Position numbers and translations under genes: made by a program
Assembly (NCBI GenBank): GCA_003576535.1
Contig: QXCQ01000018.1
Coordinates: forward strand, 1-64,000
DNA: 64,000 bases
Direction: 5' to 3'
Source of the DNA: Nakamurella silvestris
Lineage (GTDB): Bacteria; Actinomycetota; Actinomycetes; Mycobacteriales; Nakamurellaceae
The notes under the pieces: model-generated
What the model was told of the DNA's origin: nothing
Database searches by the model: none
What the model saw: the letters and a program-made list of their open reading frames with translations, nothing else
In this document: positions 32,935-43,200 of the stretch, one piece after another
Layout of the letters: every line of letters begins with the position of its first letter
Position numbering within the stretch: the stretch's first letter is position 1

Positions 32935-35900
32935 ATGACGCATGTGCCCCCTGCATCACGGCGAGGACCCAGGTTCTCGTTCTCCCGTCCCCTCCACGCA
33001 CCCGGGTCCACCGGCCGGGTCGGCTCCCGCCCCCTGGCCCGCACCCTGGCCGCCGCACTGCTCCTGGGCGTGGCCGTTCCGGCAGGCGTGCTCGCCGCAC
33101 CCGGCGCGGCATTCGCCGAACCCGCGGTCTCCCGACTCGCATCCGAAGCACCGGCGACCGGCTTCACCAGCTCCTTCGAGGCGGCCGAGACCCCGCAGAC
33201 GCTGACCTCCACGGTCGAGCTCGGCCCGGACGGCCAGCCCCGCCAGAGCAACATCTCCGGCAAGGTCTCCCTGCTGCCGGGCAGTGTGCTCGGCAACGTC
33301 GTCGCCGTCACCGCCAGCGCGGAGAACCCGCCCTCGGAGGTCGCCGCGAACGTCGCCGACAGCAACTCCGGCACCAAATGGCTGGCCAACGGCGCCGCGC
33401 AGTGGTTGCGGTACCAGCTCTCAACTCCCGTCGCGGTCACGAAGTACACCCTGACCTCGGCGAACGACTCCCTCGAGCGCGCGCCGAAGAACTTCATCCT
33501 GCAGGGATCGACGGACGGCTCCACCTGGGTCGACCTCGACACCAGGACGAACCAGACCTTCGCCAACTTCTTCACCACGAACACCTACAGCTTCACCAAC
33601 ACGACCGCCTACACCTACTACCGGCTGAACATCAGCGCGGTGGGCAGCGGAACGCTGGTCCAGCTGGCCGACTGGGACATCTCGGACGGTTCCAACTCCC
33701 AGGGTGTCGTCACCCCGATGGTCACCGCCGTCGGCAACGGCCCGATCAGCGGTTACAACATGAAGCCCTCCGCCGGCTACACCGGTCTGAAGGCGCTGCG
33801 CTACTCCGGCGCCCACCTGGCTGCCGGCCGCGGTTACGGCGAGAACCGGCTCTACGACGTCAACATCCCCGTCGGGGCCGACACCCGCCTGTCCTACCGG
33901 ATCTTCCCGGAACTCACCGGCGGTGACCTGAGCTACCCCTCGACCAACGTCGTCGTCGACCTGCACTTCACCGACGGCACCTACCTGAGCGACCTGGGCG
34001 CCATCGACCAGCACGACTTCGCGCTGACCGCCGCGGGCCAGGGCAAGGGGAAGATCCTCTACGCCAACCAGTGGAACCAGGTCAGCTCGGACATCGGAGG
34101 TGTGGCCGCCGGCAAGACCATCGACCGCATCCTGCTGAGCTACGACAACACCCAGGCCAAGGCCACCACGGTCTTCCAGGGCTGGCTGGACGATGTCACC
34201 ATCGACCCCGCCCCGGTCAAGGTCGACCCGAGCAGCCTGACCAACTACGTGGACGTCCGCCGCGGCACCAACGCCTCCGGCAGCTTCTCCCGTGGCAACA
34301 ACCTGCCGATCAGCGCGGTCCCGAACGGATTCACCTTCTTCACCCCGGTGACCAACGCGACCTCCAACTCCTGGCAGTACTACTGGCAGCAGGGCAACAA
34401 CGCCGCGAACCGCCCGGTGCTGCAGGGCCTGGCCATCTCCCACGAGCCGAGCCCGTGGATGGGTGACCGCAACCAGATGTCGGTGATGCCGGCCATCGGC
34501 AGCGCCAACCCCAGCGGCAACGCGGGCACCCGCGGTCTGGCCTTCAGCCACGACAACGAGATCGCCCAGCCCGACTACTACAAGGTCAACCTGGACAACG
34601 GCATCACCGCCGAAATGACCCCGGCCGATCACGGCGGGATCATGAAGTTCACCGTGCCCGCCTCCGCGACCACGGCGCACGTCGTCCTGGACACCGTGGA
34701 CAACAACGGCAAGTACTTCGTCGACCTGGCCACCGGCACCGTCACCGGCTGGGTGGACAACGGCAGCGGCCTCTCCGCCGGCCGTACCCGCATGTACCTG
34801 TACGGCACCTTCGACAGCTTGCCCACCAAAACAGGTGTCGCCTCGGGCGGTCGTACCGGAACCACCTACGTGACCTTCGACGCCACCACCACGAAGACCA
34901 TCACCCTGCGCCTGGCGACCTCGTTCCTGTCCACGGCCCAGGCCCAGCACAACGCCGAGCTCGAGCTCACCGGCCGAAGCTTCGACGACGTCCGCGCCGC
35001 CGCCAAGGCGGCCTGGAACGCCAAGCTCGGTGTCATCTCCACCGAAGGCGGTACAGAGACCCAGCTGAAGACCCTGTACTCCAACCTGTACCGGCTGAAC
35101 CTGTACCCGAACTCCCAGTTCGAGAACACCGGAACCGCTGCCGCGCCGACGTACTTCTACGCCAGCCCGGTCTCGGCTACCAGCGGTGCTGCCACCGACA
35201 CGGTGAGCAACGCCAAGAAGGTTCCGGGAAAGATCTACGTCAACAACGGTTTCTGGGACACCTACCGCACGGTGTGGCCGGCCTACTCACTGCTCTACCC
35301 GCAGATGGCCGCCGAGATCGCCGACGGTTTCGTCCAGCAGTACCGTGACGGTGGCTGGATCGCCCGGTGGTCCTCCCCGGGCTACGCCGACCTGATGACC
35401 GGCACCAGCTCGGATGTCGCCCTGGCCGATGCCTACCTCAAGGGTGTCAAGCTGCCCGATCCGCTGGCGACCTACGACGCCGCGGTGAAGAACGCCGCAG
35501 TGCTGTCCGGCCAGAGTTCGGTGGGCCGCAAGGGACTCGACACCTCGGTGTTCCTCGGCTACACCGCCACCAGCACCGGGGAGTCCGTCTCCTGGGCACT
35601 GGAAGGGTTCATCAACGACTTCGGCATCGGCAACATGGCCGCCGCCCTCGCCGAGGACCCGGCCACCCCGGCCGACCGCAAGCAGCGCCTGCGTGAGGAA
35701 TCGGTCTACTACCTGGCCCGTTCCAAGAACTACGTCAACATGTTCAACCCGGAGACCGGGTTCTTCCAGGGCCGCAGCAGCAACGGGACCTTCACCCCGT
35801 CGGCCGCGACCTTCGACCCCGAGTCCTGGGGTGGCGTCTACACCGAGACCAACGGCTGGAACTTCGCCTTCCACGCCCCGCAGGACGGTGCCGGCCTCGC

Positions 35901-38900
35901 CGCGCTGTACGGCGGGAAGAAGGGCCTGGAGAACAAGCTCGACACCTTCTTCAGCACACCGGAGACCGCCACCAAGCCCGGCGGCTACGGCGGGGTCATC
36001 CACGAGATGCTCGAGGCCCGTGATGTGCGGATGGGTCAGTTCGGCATGAGCAACCAGGTCTCCCACCACATCCCGTACATGTACAACTACGCCGGCGCGC
36101 CGGCGAAGTCCGCAGCGGCAGCCCGTGAGGTCATGCAGCGTCTGTACACCGGTGGCGAGATCGGCCAGGGTTACCCGGGTGACGAGGACAACGGCGAGAT
36201 GTCGTCCTGGTACGTCCTGAGCAGCCTGGGCATCTACCCGCTGCAGATGGGTGCGCCGGCCTACACCGTTGGTTCCCCGCTGTTCAAGAAGGCCACCGTG
36301 CACCTGCCCGGCGGTGACCTCGTGATCAACGCGCCGAACAACAGCGCGAGCAACATCTACGTCCAGTCCCTCAAGGTCAACGGCCAGGCCCACAGCCAGA
36401 ACTGGGTCTCCCAGGGCGATCTCGCCCCGGGTTCCACCCTCGACTTCGCCATGGGTTCCGCGCCGTCGGCGTGGGGCACCGCCGATGCCGACCTGCCGAC
36501 CTCGCTGACCCCGGCCGGCGACCAGCCCAGCTCCTTGGCCGATGTCACCGGAACCGGCCAGGGCACCGCCTCCGGCCCGGCCGGTGTCGATGCCACGAAG
36601 CTCTTCGACGACTCCTCCAAGACCCAGGTGACCTTCGCCGACGGCACCGCCCAGATCGGGTGGACCTTCAAGGGCAAGCAGAAGCCGACCTTCTACACGA
36701 TCACCTCCGGTGCGAACCCGGGCGACCCGACTGCCTGGGTGGTCCAGGGATCGAACGACGGCCAGGCCTGGACCACGGTCGACAGCCGCACCGCGCAGAC
36801 CTTCGAGTGGCGGACCGAGACCCGGCCGTTCCAGATCGCCTCGCCGGGCAGCTTCCAGCAGTACCGCATCCAGGTGACCGCCAGCAGCGCGGCCACCCTC
36901 AACCTGGCCGAGATCGAGTTCCTCGCCGGTGCCGACCAGGCCACCGGGCAGCCGATCAGCGTCGACCCGGTGGCAACCCTCACCGGTGCGGCCACGGTCG
37001 CGATCAACACCCAGATCGGTTCCTTCAACGGCGGAACCGGCAAGAAGGCCTCCGACTACACGGCCACCGTCAACTGGGGTGACGGCACGACGCCGAGCAC
37101 CGCAGTCATCACGGCCGGCCGCGCGGGCAACTACAACCTGGCCGCCTCCCACACCTACGCCACCTTCGGCTGGCGTCAGGTGAGCATCACCGTCACCGAC
37201 GGCAGCACCAGCGGAACCGGGCTGCTCGGCGTGGATGTCGGCTACCAGCCGGTCACCCCGTTGTCGACCGCCTTCAACCGGGTCTGCATCGGCGACGAAG
37301 GTGCCGGCGCGAACTGTGACGCCAAGAACTGGTCGTACTCCCGGGCCGCCCTCGCCTCGGTCGGTGTGGTCCAGGGCAAGAAGGTCGCCGTTCCCGGCAC
37401 CGACCTGTCCTTCACCCTGCCGGTCATCGCGGCGGGCAAGCCGGACAACGCCATCGGGTCCGGGCAGACCATCGCCCTCGCCCTCCCCGCCGACACCACC
37501 AAGATCTCGCTGATCGGTTCCGGCACCCAGGCGAACCAGAACACCAGCGGCACGGTGACTTTCACCGACGGCACCAGCGAGGCCCTGGCCATCCAGTTCA
37601 GCGACTGGACCCTCGGCGGCAATGCCAACGGCACACCGCAGTACGGCAACATCGTGGTGGCCAAGTCCCCGTACCGGTTGAGCGGGAACAACCAGGACGG
37701 CGCTGTGCCGTTCCTGTTCTCCACGGTTCCGTACACGATCCCGACCGGTAAGACGATCGCCTCGATCACCCTGCCGAACCAGACCGGGACCGAGACCGAA
37801 GCAGGACGTATCCACCTGTTCGCGGTCGCCGACAACGGCAGTGCCCTCACCGCCGTCGCGGCGAGCGAGGCCACCGCGACCGCCGGTACCGAGGCCACAC
37901 TGGCCCTGGGCACCGCGGCCAAGGGTGTCCCCTTCACCACCGGTACGGCCTACCAGGCCGTCGTCCAGTGGGGCGACGGCACCAACCCGGTCGACGCCGT
38001 GGTCACCGCCGGTGAGAACGGTGCTCCGGCAACCGTCTCCGGCGTCCACACCTACACCAACGCGGGCAGCTACCTGGTCCACGTCACCACCGCCGACCAG
38101 CGGGGGAGCGTCACCACCAGCTTCACCGTGACGGTCAAGGACGCACCGCTGCCGGATCCGGTCGTCACGGCTACGCCGAACGTCGATGTCGAGCCCGGCA
38201 CCGCGGTCACCGTCAAGGGCAAGAACTTCAAGGCCGGCGAGACCATCACGCTGGCACTGGGAACCGGCCCGGTCACCCTGGCCCAGATCGCCAAGGGGGC
38301 CAAGGCCAAGGCCGAGGTCGACCTGGTCGTCGGCAACGACGGGACCTTCACCGGCTCGGTGACCGTGCCGGCGAACGCCCTCGAGGGCACCTACTCGATC
38401 ACGGCGACCGGATCCGATTCCGGTCGCACCGGAACCACCACGATCACGGTGGCGAAGAAGGTCGTGGAGCCGGTCTACCACCCGGAGGTCCAGCTGCCGG
38501 CAACCGCCGAGCAGGGTGCCACCGTGGTGTTCAACGGCAACGGTTTCGCGCCGTCCGAGCAGGTCACCCTGACCCTGCTGCCCGAGGGCACCGCCCTGGG
38601 AACCGTCACCACCAACGGTGACGGGGTCATCGGATCCGGCTCCTTCGTGATCCCGGTCGACGCCACGATCGGCGCCCACCAGGTCAAGCTCGAGGGAGCG
38701 GTGTCCAAGACTCCGATCCAGGTGCCGCTGTCCGTCACGGCTCCGAAGCTGAAGAAGAGCACCACCACGGCCACGGCGAGCCCGAACCCGGTTCCGGCCG
38801 GCAGCCAGGCGACCGTCAAGGCTGAGGTGTCCGGCGCCGGAGTTGTTCCGACCGGCGCGATCTCGGTCACCGAGGGCACCACGGTCCTGGGCTCCGTCCC

Positions 38901-39852
38901 GCTGACCGCGGGCTCGGCCGAACTGGTACTGCCCGCCACCCTGGCGGCCGGCACGCACCACCTGGTCGTCACCTACTCCGGTGACGCGGTCTACGACGTG
39001 TCGAGCGCCGCGGTGGACCTGGTGGTCTCGGCCACCTCGTCGACCACCACGCTGACGCTCTCGAAGTCCAGCGTGACCTACGGGACCGCCGTCACCGCAA
39101 CGGCAACGGTCACCTCCTCGGTGTCCGGGCAGGTCCTCACCGGTGACGTCACCGTCAAGGACGGCGACACGGTTCTGGGCACCAAGGCGTTGTCCGCCGG
39201 CAAGGCGACCATCACCCTGCCCAAGACCCTGGCGGTCGGCAAGCACGACCTCACGGCGACCTACACCGGCCCGGGTGGCAACTCGGTCTCGGCAGCCGTC
39301 GCCCTCCAGGTGGCCTTCGCCGATGTGCCGGCCAACAACCAGTTCGCGGCCGACATCCAGTGGATGATCGACAACGGCATCACCACCGGGTTCTCGAACG
39401 GCACCTACCGTCCGGCGGCGGCGATCAGCCGGGAGGCCATGATGGCCTTCCTGTACCGCACCCAGAACCCGGGCAAGGCCGATCCCACCTGCACCACGGC
39501 TCCGTTCACCGACGTCTCGGTGAGCAACCCGCTGTGTGGGCCGGTCGCCTGGGCGAAGTCCAAGGGCATCGCGAAGGGCTTCGCCAACGGGTCCTTCCAC
39601 CCGGCCGACACCGTGACCCGCGAGGTGCTGATCACCTTCGTGTACCGGTTGACCAACCCGGGAACGGCCGACCCGAGCTGCACCACGGCACCGTTCACCG
39701 ACGTCAAGGTCGGTGCGCCGTTCTGCGGCACCGTGGCCTGGGCCAAGGCCCAGGGCATCGCCAACGGTTTCGAGGACGGCAGCTTCCACCCGTCGTCCCC
39801 CGTGGACCGTCAGGCGGCTGCGGCCTTCCTGCACCGCTGGAGCGCTGCCTGA
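32935..39852 (+). CDS. Giant secreted GH92 glycosidase with SLH anchor; Gln at the usual acid position
   Basis: A 2305-aa exported enzyme. Order: signal peptide (ends AAFA-EPAV, about residue 62), F5/8C domain (about 120-250), a beta-sandwich (255-430), GH92 (about 435-1170), a second F5/8C (1200-1330), PKD-like and beta-sandwich domains (1340-1735), filamin/Ig-like repeats (1740-2120), and three SLH repeats (2127-2305). GH92 marks are YVDVRRGTN, NNGFWDTYRTVWPAYSLL, GDEDNGEMSSWYVLSSLG (catalytic-base pair Asp1083/Asp1085) and VGSPLFKKA. Most GH92 alpha-mannosidases have GNEPS with the catalytic-acid Glu; here it is MSNQVSHH with Gln1041. Mannose-1-phosphate-cleaving GH92 enzymes are reported with Gln at that site, so a phosphodiester substrate is plausible. 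ATG 32935 follows AAAGG. Confidence 0.88.
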   Translation: MTHVPPASRRGPRFSFSRPLHAPGSTGRVGSRPLARTLAAALLLGVAVPAGVLAAPGAAFAEPAVSRLASEAPATGFTSSFEAAETPQTLTSTVELGPDGQPRQSNISGKVSLLPGSVLGNVVAVTASAENPPSEVAANVADSNSGTKWLANGAAQWLRYQLSTPVAVTKYTLTSANDSLERAPKNFILQGSTDGSTWVDLDTRTNQTFANFFTTNTYSFTNTTAYTYYRLNISAVGSGTLVQLADWDISDGSNSQGVVTPMVTAVGNGPISGYNMKPSAGYTGLKALRYSGAHLAAGRGYGENRLYDVNIPVGADTRLSYRIFPELTGGDLSYPSTNVVVDLHFTDGTYLSDLGAIDQHDFALTAAGQGKGKILYANQWNQVSSDIGGVAAGKTIDRILLSYDNTQAKATTVFQGWLDDVTIDPAPVKVDPSSLTNYVDVRRGTNASGSFSRGNNLPISAVPNGFTFFTPVTNATSNSWQYYWQQGNNAANRPVLQGLAISHEPSPWMGDRNQMSVMPAIGSANPSGNAGTRGLAFSHDNEIAQPDYYKVNLDNGITAEMTPADHGGIMKFTVPASATTAHVVLDTVDNNGKYFVDLATGTVTGWVDNGSGLSAGRTRMYLYGTFDSLPTKTGVASGGRTGTTYVTFDATTTKTITLRLATSFLSTAQAQHNAELELTGRSFDDVRAAAKAAWNAKLGVISTEGGTETQLKTLYSNLYRLNLYPNSQFENTGTAAAPTYFYASPVSATSGAATDTVSNAKKVPGKIYVNNGFWDTYRTVWPAYSLLYPQMAAEIADGFVQQYRDGGWIARWSSPGYADLMTGTSSDVALADAYLKGVKLPDPLATYDAAVKNAAVLSGQSSVGRKGLDTSVFLGYTATSTGESVSWALEGFINDFGIGNMAAALAEDPATPADRKQRLREESVYYLARSKNYVNMFNPETGFFQGRSSNGTFTPSAATFDPESWGGVYTETNGWNFAFHAPQDGAGLAALYGGKKGLENKLDTFFSTPETATKPGGYGGVIHEMLEARDVRMGQFGMSNQVSHHIPYMYNYAGAPAKSAAAAREVMQRLYTGGEIGQGYPGDEDNGEMSSWYVLSSLGIYPLQMGAPAYTVGSPLFKKATVHLPGGDLVINAPNNSASNIYVQSLKVNGQAHSQNWVSQGDLAPGSTLDFAMGSAPSAWGTADADLPTSLTPAGDQPSSLADVTGTGQGTASGPAGVDATKLFDDSSKTQVTFADGTAQIGWTFKGKQKPTFYTITSGANPGDPTAWVVQGSNDGQAWTTVDSRTAQTFEWRTETRPFQIASPGSFQQYRIQVTASSAATLNLAEIEFLAGADQATGQPISVDPVATLTGAATVAINTQIGSFNGGTGKKASDYTATVNWGDGTTPSTAVITAGRAGNYNLAASHTYATFGWRQVSITVTDGSTSGTGLLGVDVGYQPVTPLSTAFNRVCIGDEGAGANCDAKNWSYSRAALASVGVVQGKKVAVPGTDLSFTLPVIAAGKPDNAIGSGQTIALALPADTTKISLIGSGTQANQNTSGTVTFTDGTSEALAIQFSDWTLGGNANGTPQYGNIVVAKSPYRLSGNNQDGAVPFLFSTVPYTIPTGKTIASITLPNQTGTETEAGRIHLFAVADNGSALTAVAASEATATAGTEATLALGTAAKGVPFTTGTAYQAVVQWGDGTNPVDAVVTAGENGAPATVSGVHTYTNAGSYLVHVTTADQRGSVTTSFTVTVKDAPLPDPVVTATPNVDVEPGTAVTVKGKNFKAGETITLALGTGPVTLAQIAKGAKAKAEVDLVVGNDGTFTGSVTVPANALEGTYSITATGSDSGRTGTTTITVAKKVVEPVYHPEVQLPATAEQGATVVFNGNGFAPSEQVTLTLLPEGTALGTVTTNGDGVIGSGSFVIPVDATIGAHQVKLEGAVSKTPIQVPLSVTAPKLKKSTTTATASPNPVPAGSQATVKAEVSGAGVVPTGAISVTEGTTVLGSVPLTAGSAELVLPATLAAGTHHLVVTYSGDAVYDVSSAAVDLVVSATSSTTTLTLSKSSVTYGTAVTATATVTSSVSGQVLTGDVTVKDGDTVLGTKALSAGKATITLPKTLAVGKHDLTATYTGPGGNSVSAAVALQVAFADVPANNQFAADIQWMIDNGITTGFSNGTYRPAAAISREAMMAFLYRTQNPGKADPTCTTAPFTDVSVSNPLCGPVAWAKSKGIAKGFANGSFHPADTVTREVLITFVYRLTNPGTADPSCTTAPFTDVKVGAPFCGTVAWAKAQGIANGFEDGSFHPSSPVDRQAAAAFLHRWSAA

Positions 39853-39872
39853 CACTGGAGCGCTGCCTGACA
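39837..39872 (+). repeat. 18-bp tandem duplication across the GH92 stop codon
   Basis: CTGGAGCGCTGCCTGACA occurs twice in a row. The first copy holds the functional TGA (39850-39852); the second repeats it in frame. Confidence 0.8.
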
Positions 39873-39897
39873 TCTGAGAGGGTGAAGTACTGAGAAC

Positions 39898-39941
39898 GGG
39901 TGTGGGGCCGGAGAGTTTCTCCGGCCCCACACCCATTTTTT
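39898..39941 (+). terminator. Classical rho-independent terminator of the GH92 gene
   Basis: GGGTGTGGGGCCGGAGA pairs perfectly with TCTCCGGCCCCACACCC around GTT and is followed by ATTTTTT. It sits 46 nt after the stop and is the only textbook U-tract terminator seen in the window. Confidence 0.92.
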
Positions 39942-40104
39942 CATCGACCTGGTAGCAACTCGCAGATGGGCCGATGGCCCTTCTCCCGCGGCATCTCTCG
40001 GTGCCGGATCTTTCGGTGCCGGCCGAAGTACGGGGGAAGGACCACCGGGGTCCGGTGCCGCGAACCTCCGCAGAGCCGCCTCATCTACCCGGTCGAGATC
40101 GTGC

Positions 40105-40139
40105 CCGTCGTCGTCAGGTCGGCGACCCGACGACGACGG
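40105..40139. other. 16-bp hairpin in the convergent gap
   Basis: CCGTCGTCGTCAGGTC and GACCCGACGACGACGG pair with one mismatch around GGC, between the GH92 terminator and the next hairpin. The remaining bases of the 365-bp gap hold no gene. Confidence 0.45.
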
Positions 40140-40153
40140 CGAACCTGGATCTC

Positions 40154-40204
40154 ACGATGTGGGTTGCAGATGGTCGAGATCCGACCGTCTGCAACCCACA
40201 TCGT
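40154..40204 (-). terminator. Nested hairpin after the sugar-dehydrogenase gene
   Basis: A perfect outer stem ACGATGTGGGTTGCAGA/TCTGCAACCCACATCGT is followed by a one-pair mismatch and an inner GGTCG/CGACC stem with loop AGATC. It begins 13 nt past the stop on the minus strand. Confidence 0.65.
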
Positions 40205-40217
40205 CTGAAGCCTCCGG

Positions 40218-43200
40218 TCAGGTCAGCGACCCGGCCAGCCGGTAGAGGAACGCCGCCGTTGCGTCACGGGCGACATTGGCACCGGGCTTGAAGGTGCCGT
40301 CGTCGAAACCGCGGACGATGTTCTTCTCGACCAGCCACTTGATCTCACCGCAGAACGGGTGGGCCTTGCTGACATCGGGGAAGACAGCGCTGGTGCAGGC
40401 CGGGGCCTTGCCGCCGTTGTTCGCCACCCGGTAGATGAAGGCGGCGATGGCCTCCCGGGTGATCGTGGCACCCGGCTTGAAGGTGCCGTCGTCATGTCCG
40501 GTGGTGATACCGGCCGACTTCAGCCAGGAGATCTCCCCGCAGAAGTCCCCCGTCACGGGTACATCTGTGAAGGGCGCCACGGTACAGGTCGGCGCGGGGG
40601 CACCCGGGTGGGCGAAGCGGTACAGCATGGCCGCTGCTGCCTGTCGGGTGATGGATGCCGCCGGCTGGAACGTGCCGTCGTCGTGCCCCGTGGTGATGCC
40701 GTTGCCGGCCGCCCACAGGATCTCGGTGAAGAACTGGTGGTTCGGCTTCACATCGCCGAAGGTCACCACCAGGGAACCCGCCGCCGAGTCGCTCGGGGCG
40801 AAGGTGGCGTCGCCGACGTACCCGGCCCGCAGCTGCACGGTTCCGGCGGTCAGGGCGACCAGCGCGACGGTGGCCTGGCCGTTCACCAGAGGCGCGGCAC
40901 CGACCAGGGTGTCGCCCGAGTAGATGACGACCTGCCCGGAGGGGGTGCCGCCGTTGCCGCTCACGACCACCTTGGCAGAGGACTTGCCGGTCAGCAGGAC
41001 CGGGCCGACCGGGAGGGTCAGCGAGGTCGTGGTCGCGGTCCGGACGACCGGGGCGGCCGGGACGACGAGGCTACGGGTGGCCTCGACATTCCCTGCGTTG
41101 TCGGTGGAACGGAAGGAGATCGTCTGGGCCGCAGCCCCTGCGGTGACCGTGAAGGGGGTCCCGTAGGCGGTCCAGGCACCCGAACCGATGCGGTACTCGG
41201 TGGACAGGATGCCACTGAGTGCGTCGGCGCTGGCGAGGGTGACCGTGTACGGCGAGGTCTCGCCCAGCTCCGGCGCGGTCACCGGTGCGATGCTGTCGAT
41301 CTTGAACGCCAGCGACGTCGGTGCCGAGGTGACACCGGCGACGGTGGAACGGTACTCGAACAGGTGCGAACCCTGGGCCGCCACCACCACGGGGGAGGTG
41401 TACGGGAGCCAGGCTCCGCCGGCCAGGCGGTACTCGGCCGTCCCGGTGATACCGGCGACGGGGACGAGGGTGACGGTGACCGCGCTCTTGTACCAGTCGT
41501 TGGTGCCGTTGGGGGCTGCCGGCGAGGTGGTGGCCGTGAAGGCCGGGGAGTTGGCGGCGGCGAGGTCGATGGTGAAGGACACCGTTCCGTTCGCCACGTT
41601 GCCGCCGTTGTCGGTGGCCCGGTACAGCACGGTGCGCGCGCCGTTGGTGGTGAAGTTGACTGCCGGGTAGAGCCCGTTGGTGGCCCGCAGGGTGGTCCAG
41701 GTCCCGCCGTTGTCGACGGAGTACTGGACGCTGCTGAGGGTTCCGTTGTCGGTGGCCGCGATGGTCAGGGCCACCGCCTTGTTGTAGACCCCGCCGACAC
41801 CGGTGGGTGCGGCCGGGTTCAGCGTGTGGCTGATGACCGGCTTGGTGACGTCGTCCACGCCGTTGCCCAGGAAGGTGAAGGCGTCGACGTCCAGGCCGGC
41901 GGCCGAGGTGACGAAGAGTTCACCGGTACCGGTCGGTGCGGTGAAGGACTTCTCGACCGTCTGCCAGCCCTCGCGGTTGTTGATGGCGATGGTGGCGAAG
42001 GGGGCGGCCGTGGCCGAACCCCAGCGGAGCTGCAGGTCGCCGATACCCTTGGCGACCGCGGAGACCCCGGTGATACCGGCGAAGTTCACCGGTGCGTACT
42101 TCAGGTAGTCGCCCGAGGCGAGCCCGGTGATGACGCGGGAGCCGCTGGCGCCCTCGACATCGGCGACCTCGACACCCTGCAGGACCGTGGCGTGCTCGGC
42201 CTGCTGGAGCTTCGGGTTGAGGATGATGGCGGCCTCGCCGGCCGCCGGGGCGACACCGTTGTGGCCGTTGTCGGTGTAGGTGACAACCACAGCGCCGTAG
42301 ATCTTCTCGGTGGCGCCGTGCTCAGGTGCATCGATCGGCGTCGGCCAGGCGCCGGTGCAACCGGTCCCGATCGATTCCGGGTGGGCGTGCTCGGCATGAC
42401 CCAGACCGAAGGTCCAGGCGACGCGGGTGCACACGGTGGCCGTGCCGTCCTCGGCATCGGCGGTGGTGATCCGGTACGGGATCGCCTTGCCCCACTCGAA
42501 GAAGGAGCCGTCCGCGGGGGTGTTGATGGTGACGACCGGAGCGACGTTGCCGACGCTGATGACCTTGGAGATCAGGCCGGTGCCACCCTGCGGGTCGGTG
42601 ACCTTCAGTCGGGCGGTGAACTGCCCGATGGTGGTGTAGGTGTGCGAGGCCGTGACTCCCGTGGCGTCGAAGGTGCCGTCACCGTCGAAATCCCACTGGT
42701 AGGTGAGGGTCTCACCCTCCGGGTCGACCGACCCGGCGGCGTTGAAGTTGACGGTCAACGGAGCGGCGCTGCTGGAGATCGGGGTGGCCGTGAAGGAGGC
42801 CTTCGGGGACTTGTTGCCCTCGACGTAGCTGATCTTGTACAGGCCCGAGTCCGGGTTCTGTCGGAAGAAGCCGTCACCGTACTCGAGGACGTACAGGGAT
42901 CCGTCCGGACCGAACTCCAGGTCCATCGGGTTGTCCGTGACGGGCTGACCGTTGGTCTCGAGTGCGTCGTTGGGCAGGAAGTGCTCGATCTTGTCGACCA
43001 CACTGGTGTCCCAGTCCACGGTGAACACGGCCAGGTAGTCCTGGGCGAACTCACCGAAGAAGGCCTTGTTGTCCCAGTACGCCGGGAACTTCGTCGGCGA
43101 GGGGTTCGCCGGGTCGTAGTGGTAGACCGGTCCGCCGTGCGGACCCTGTCCGCCGACACCGAAGTCGACCAGCTCGTCCCACGGCTGGTCGCCCGGGTTG

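Noticed and set aside
35287-39936. 1549-codon minus-strand frame opposite the GH92 gene
   Set aside because: Composition-driven antisense shadow, Gly/Val/Arg-rich without recognisable folds.
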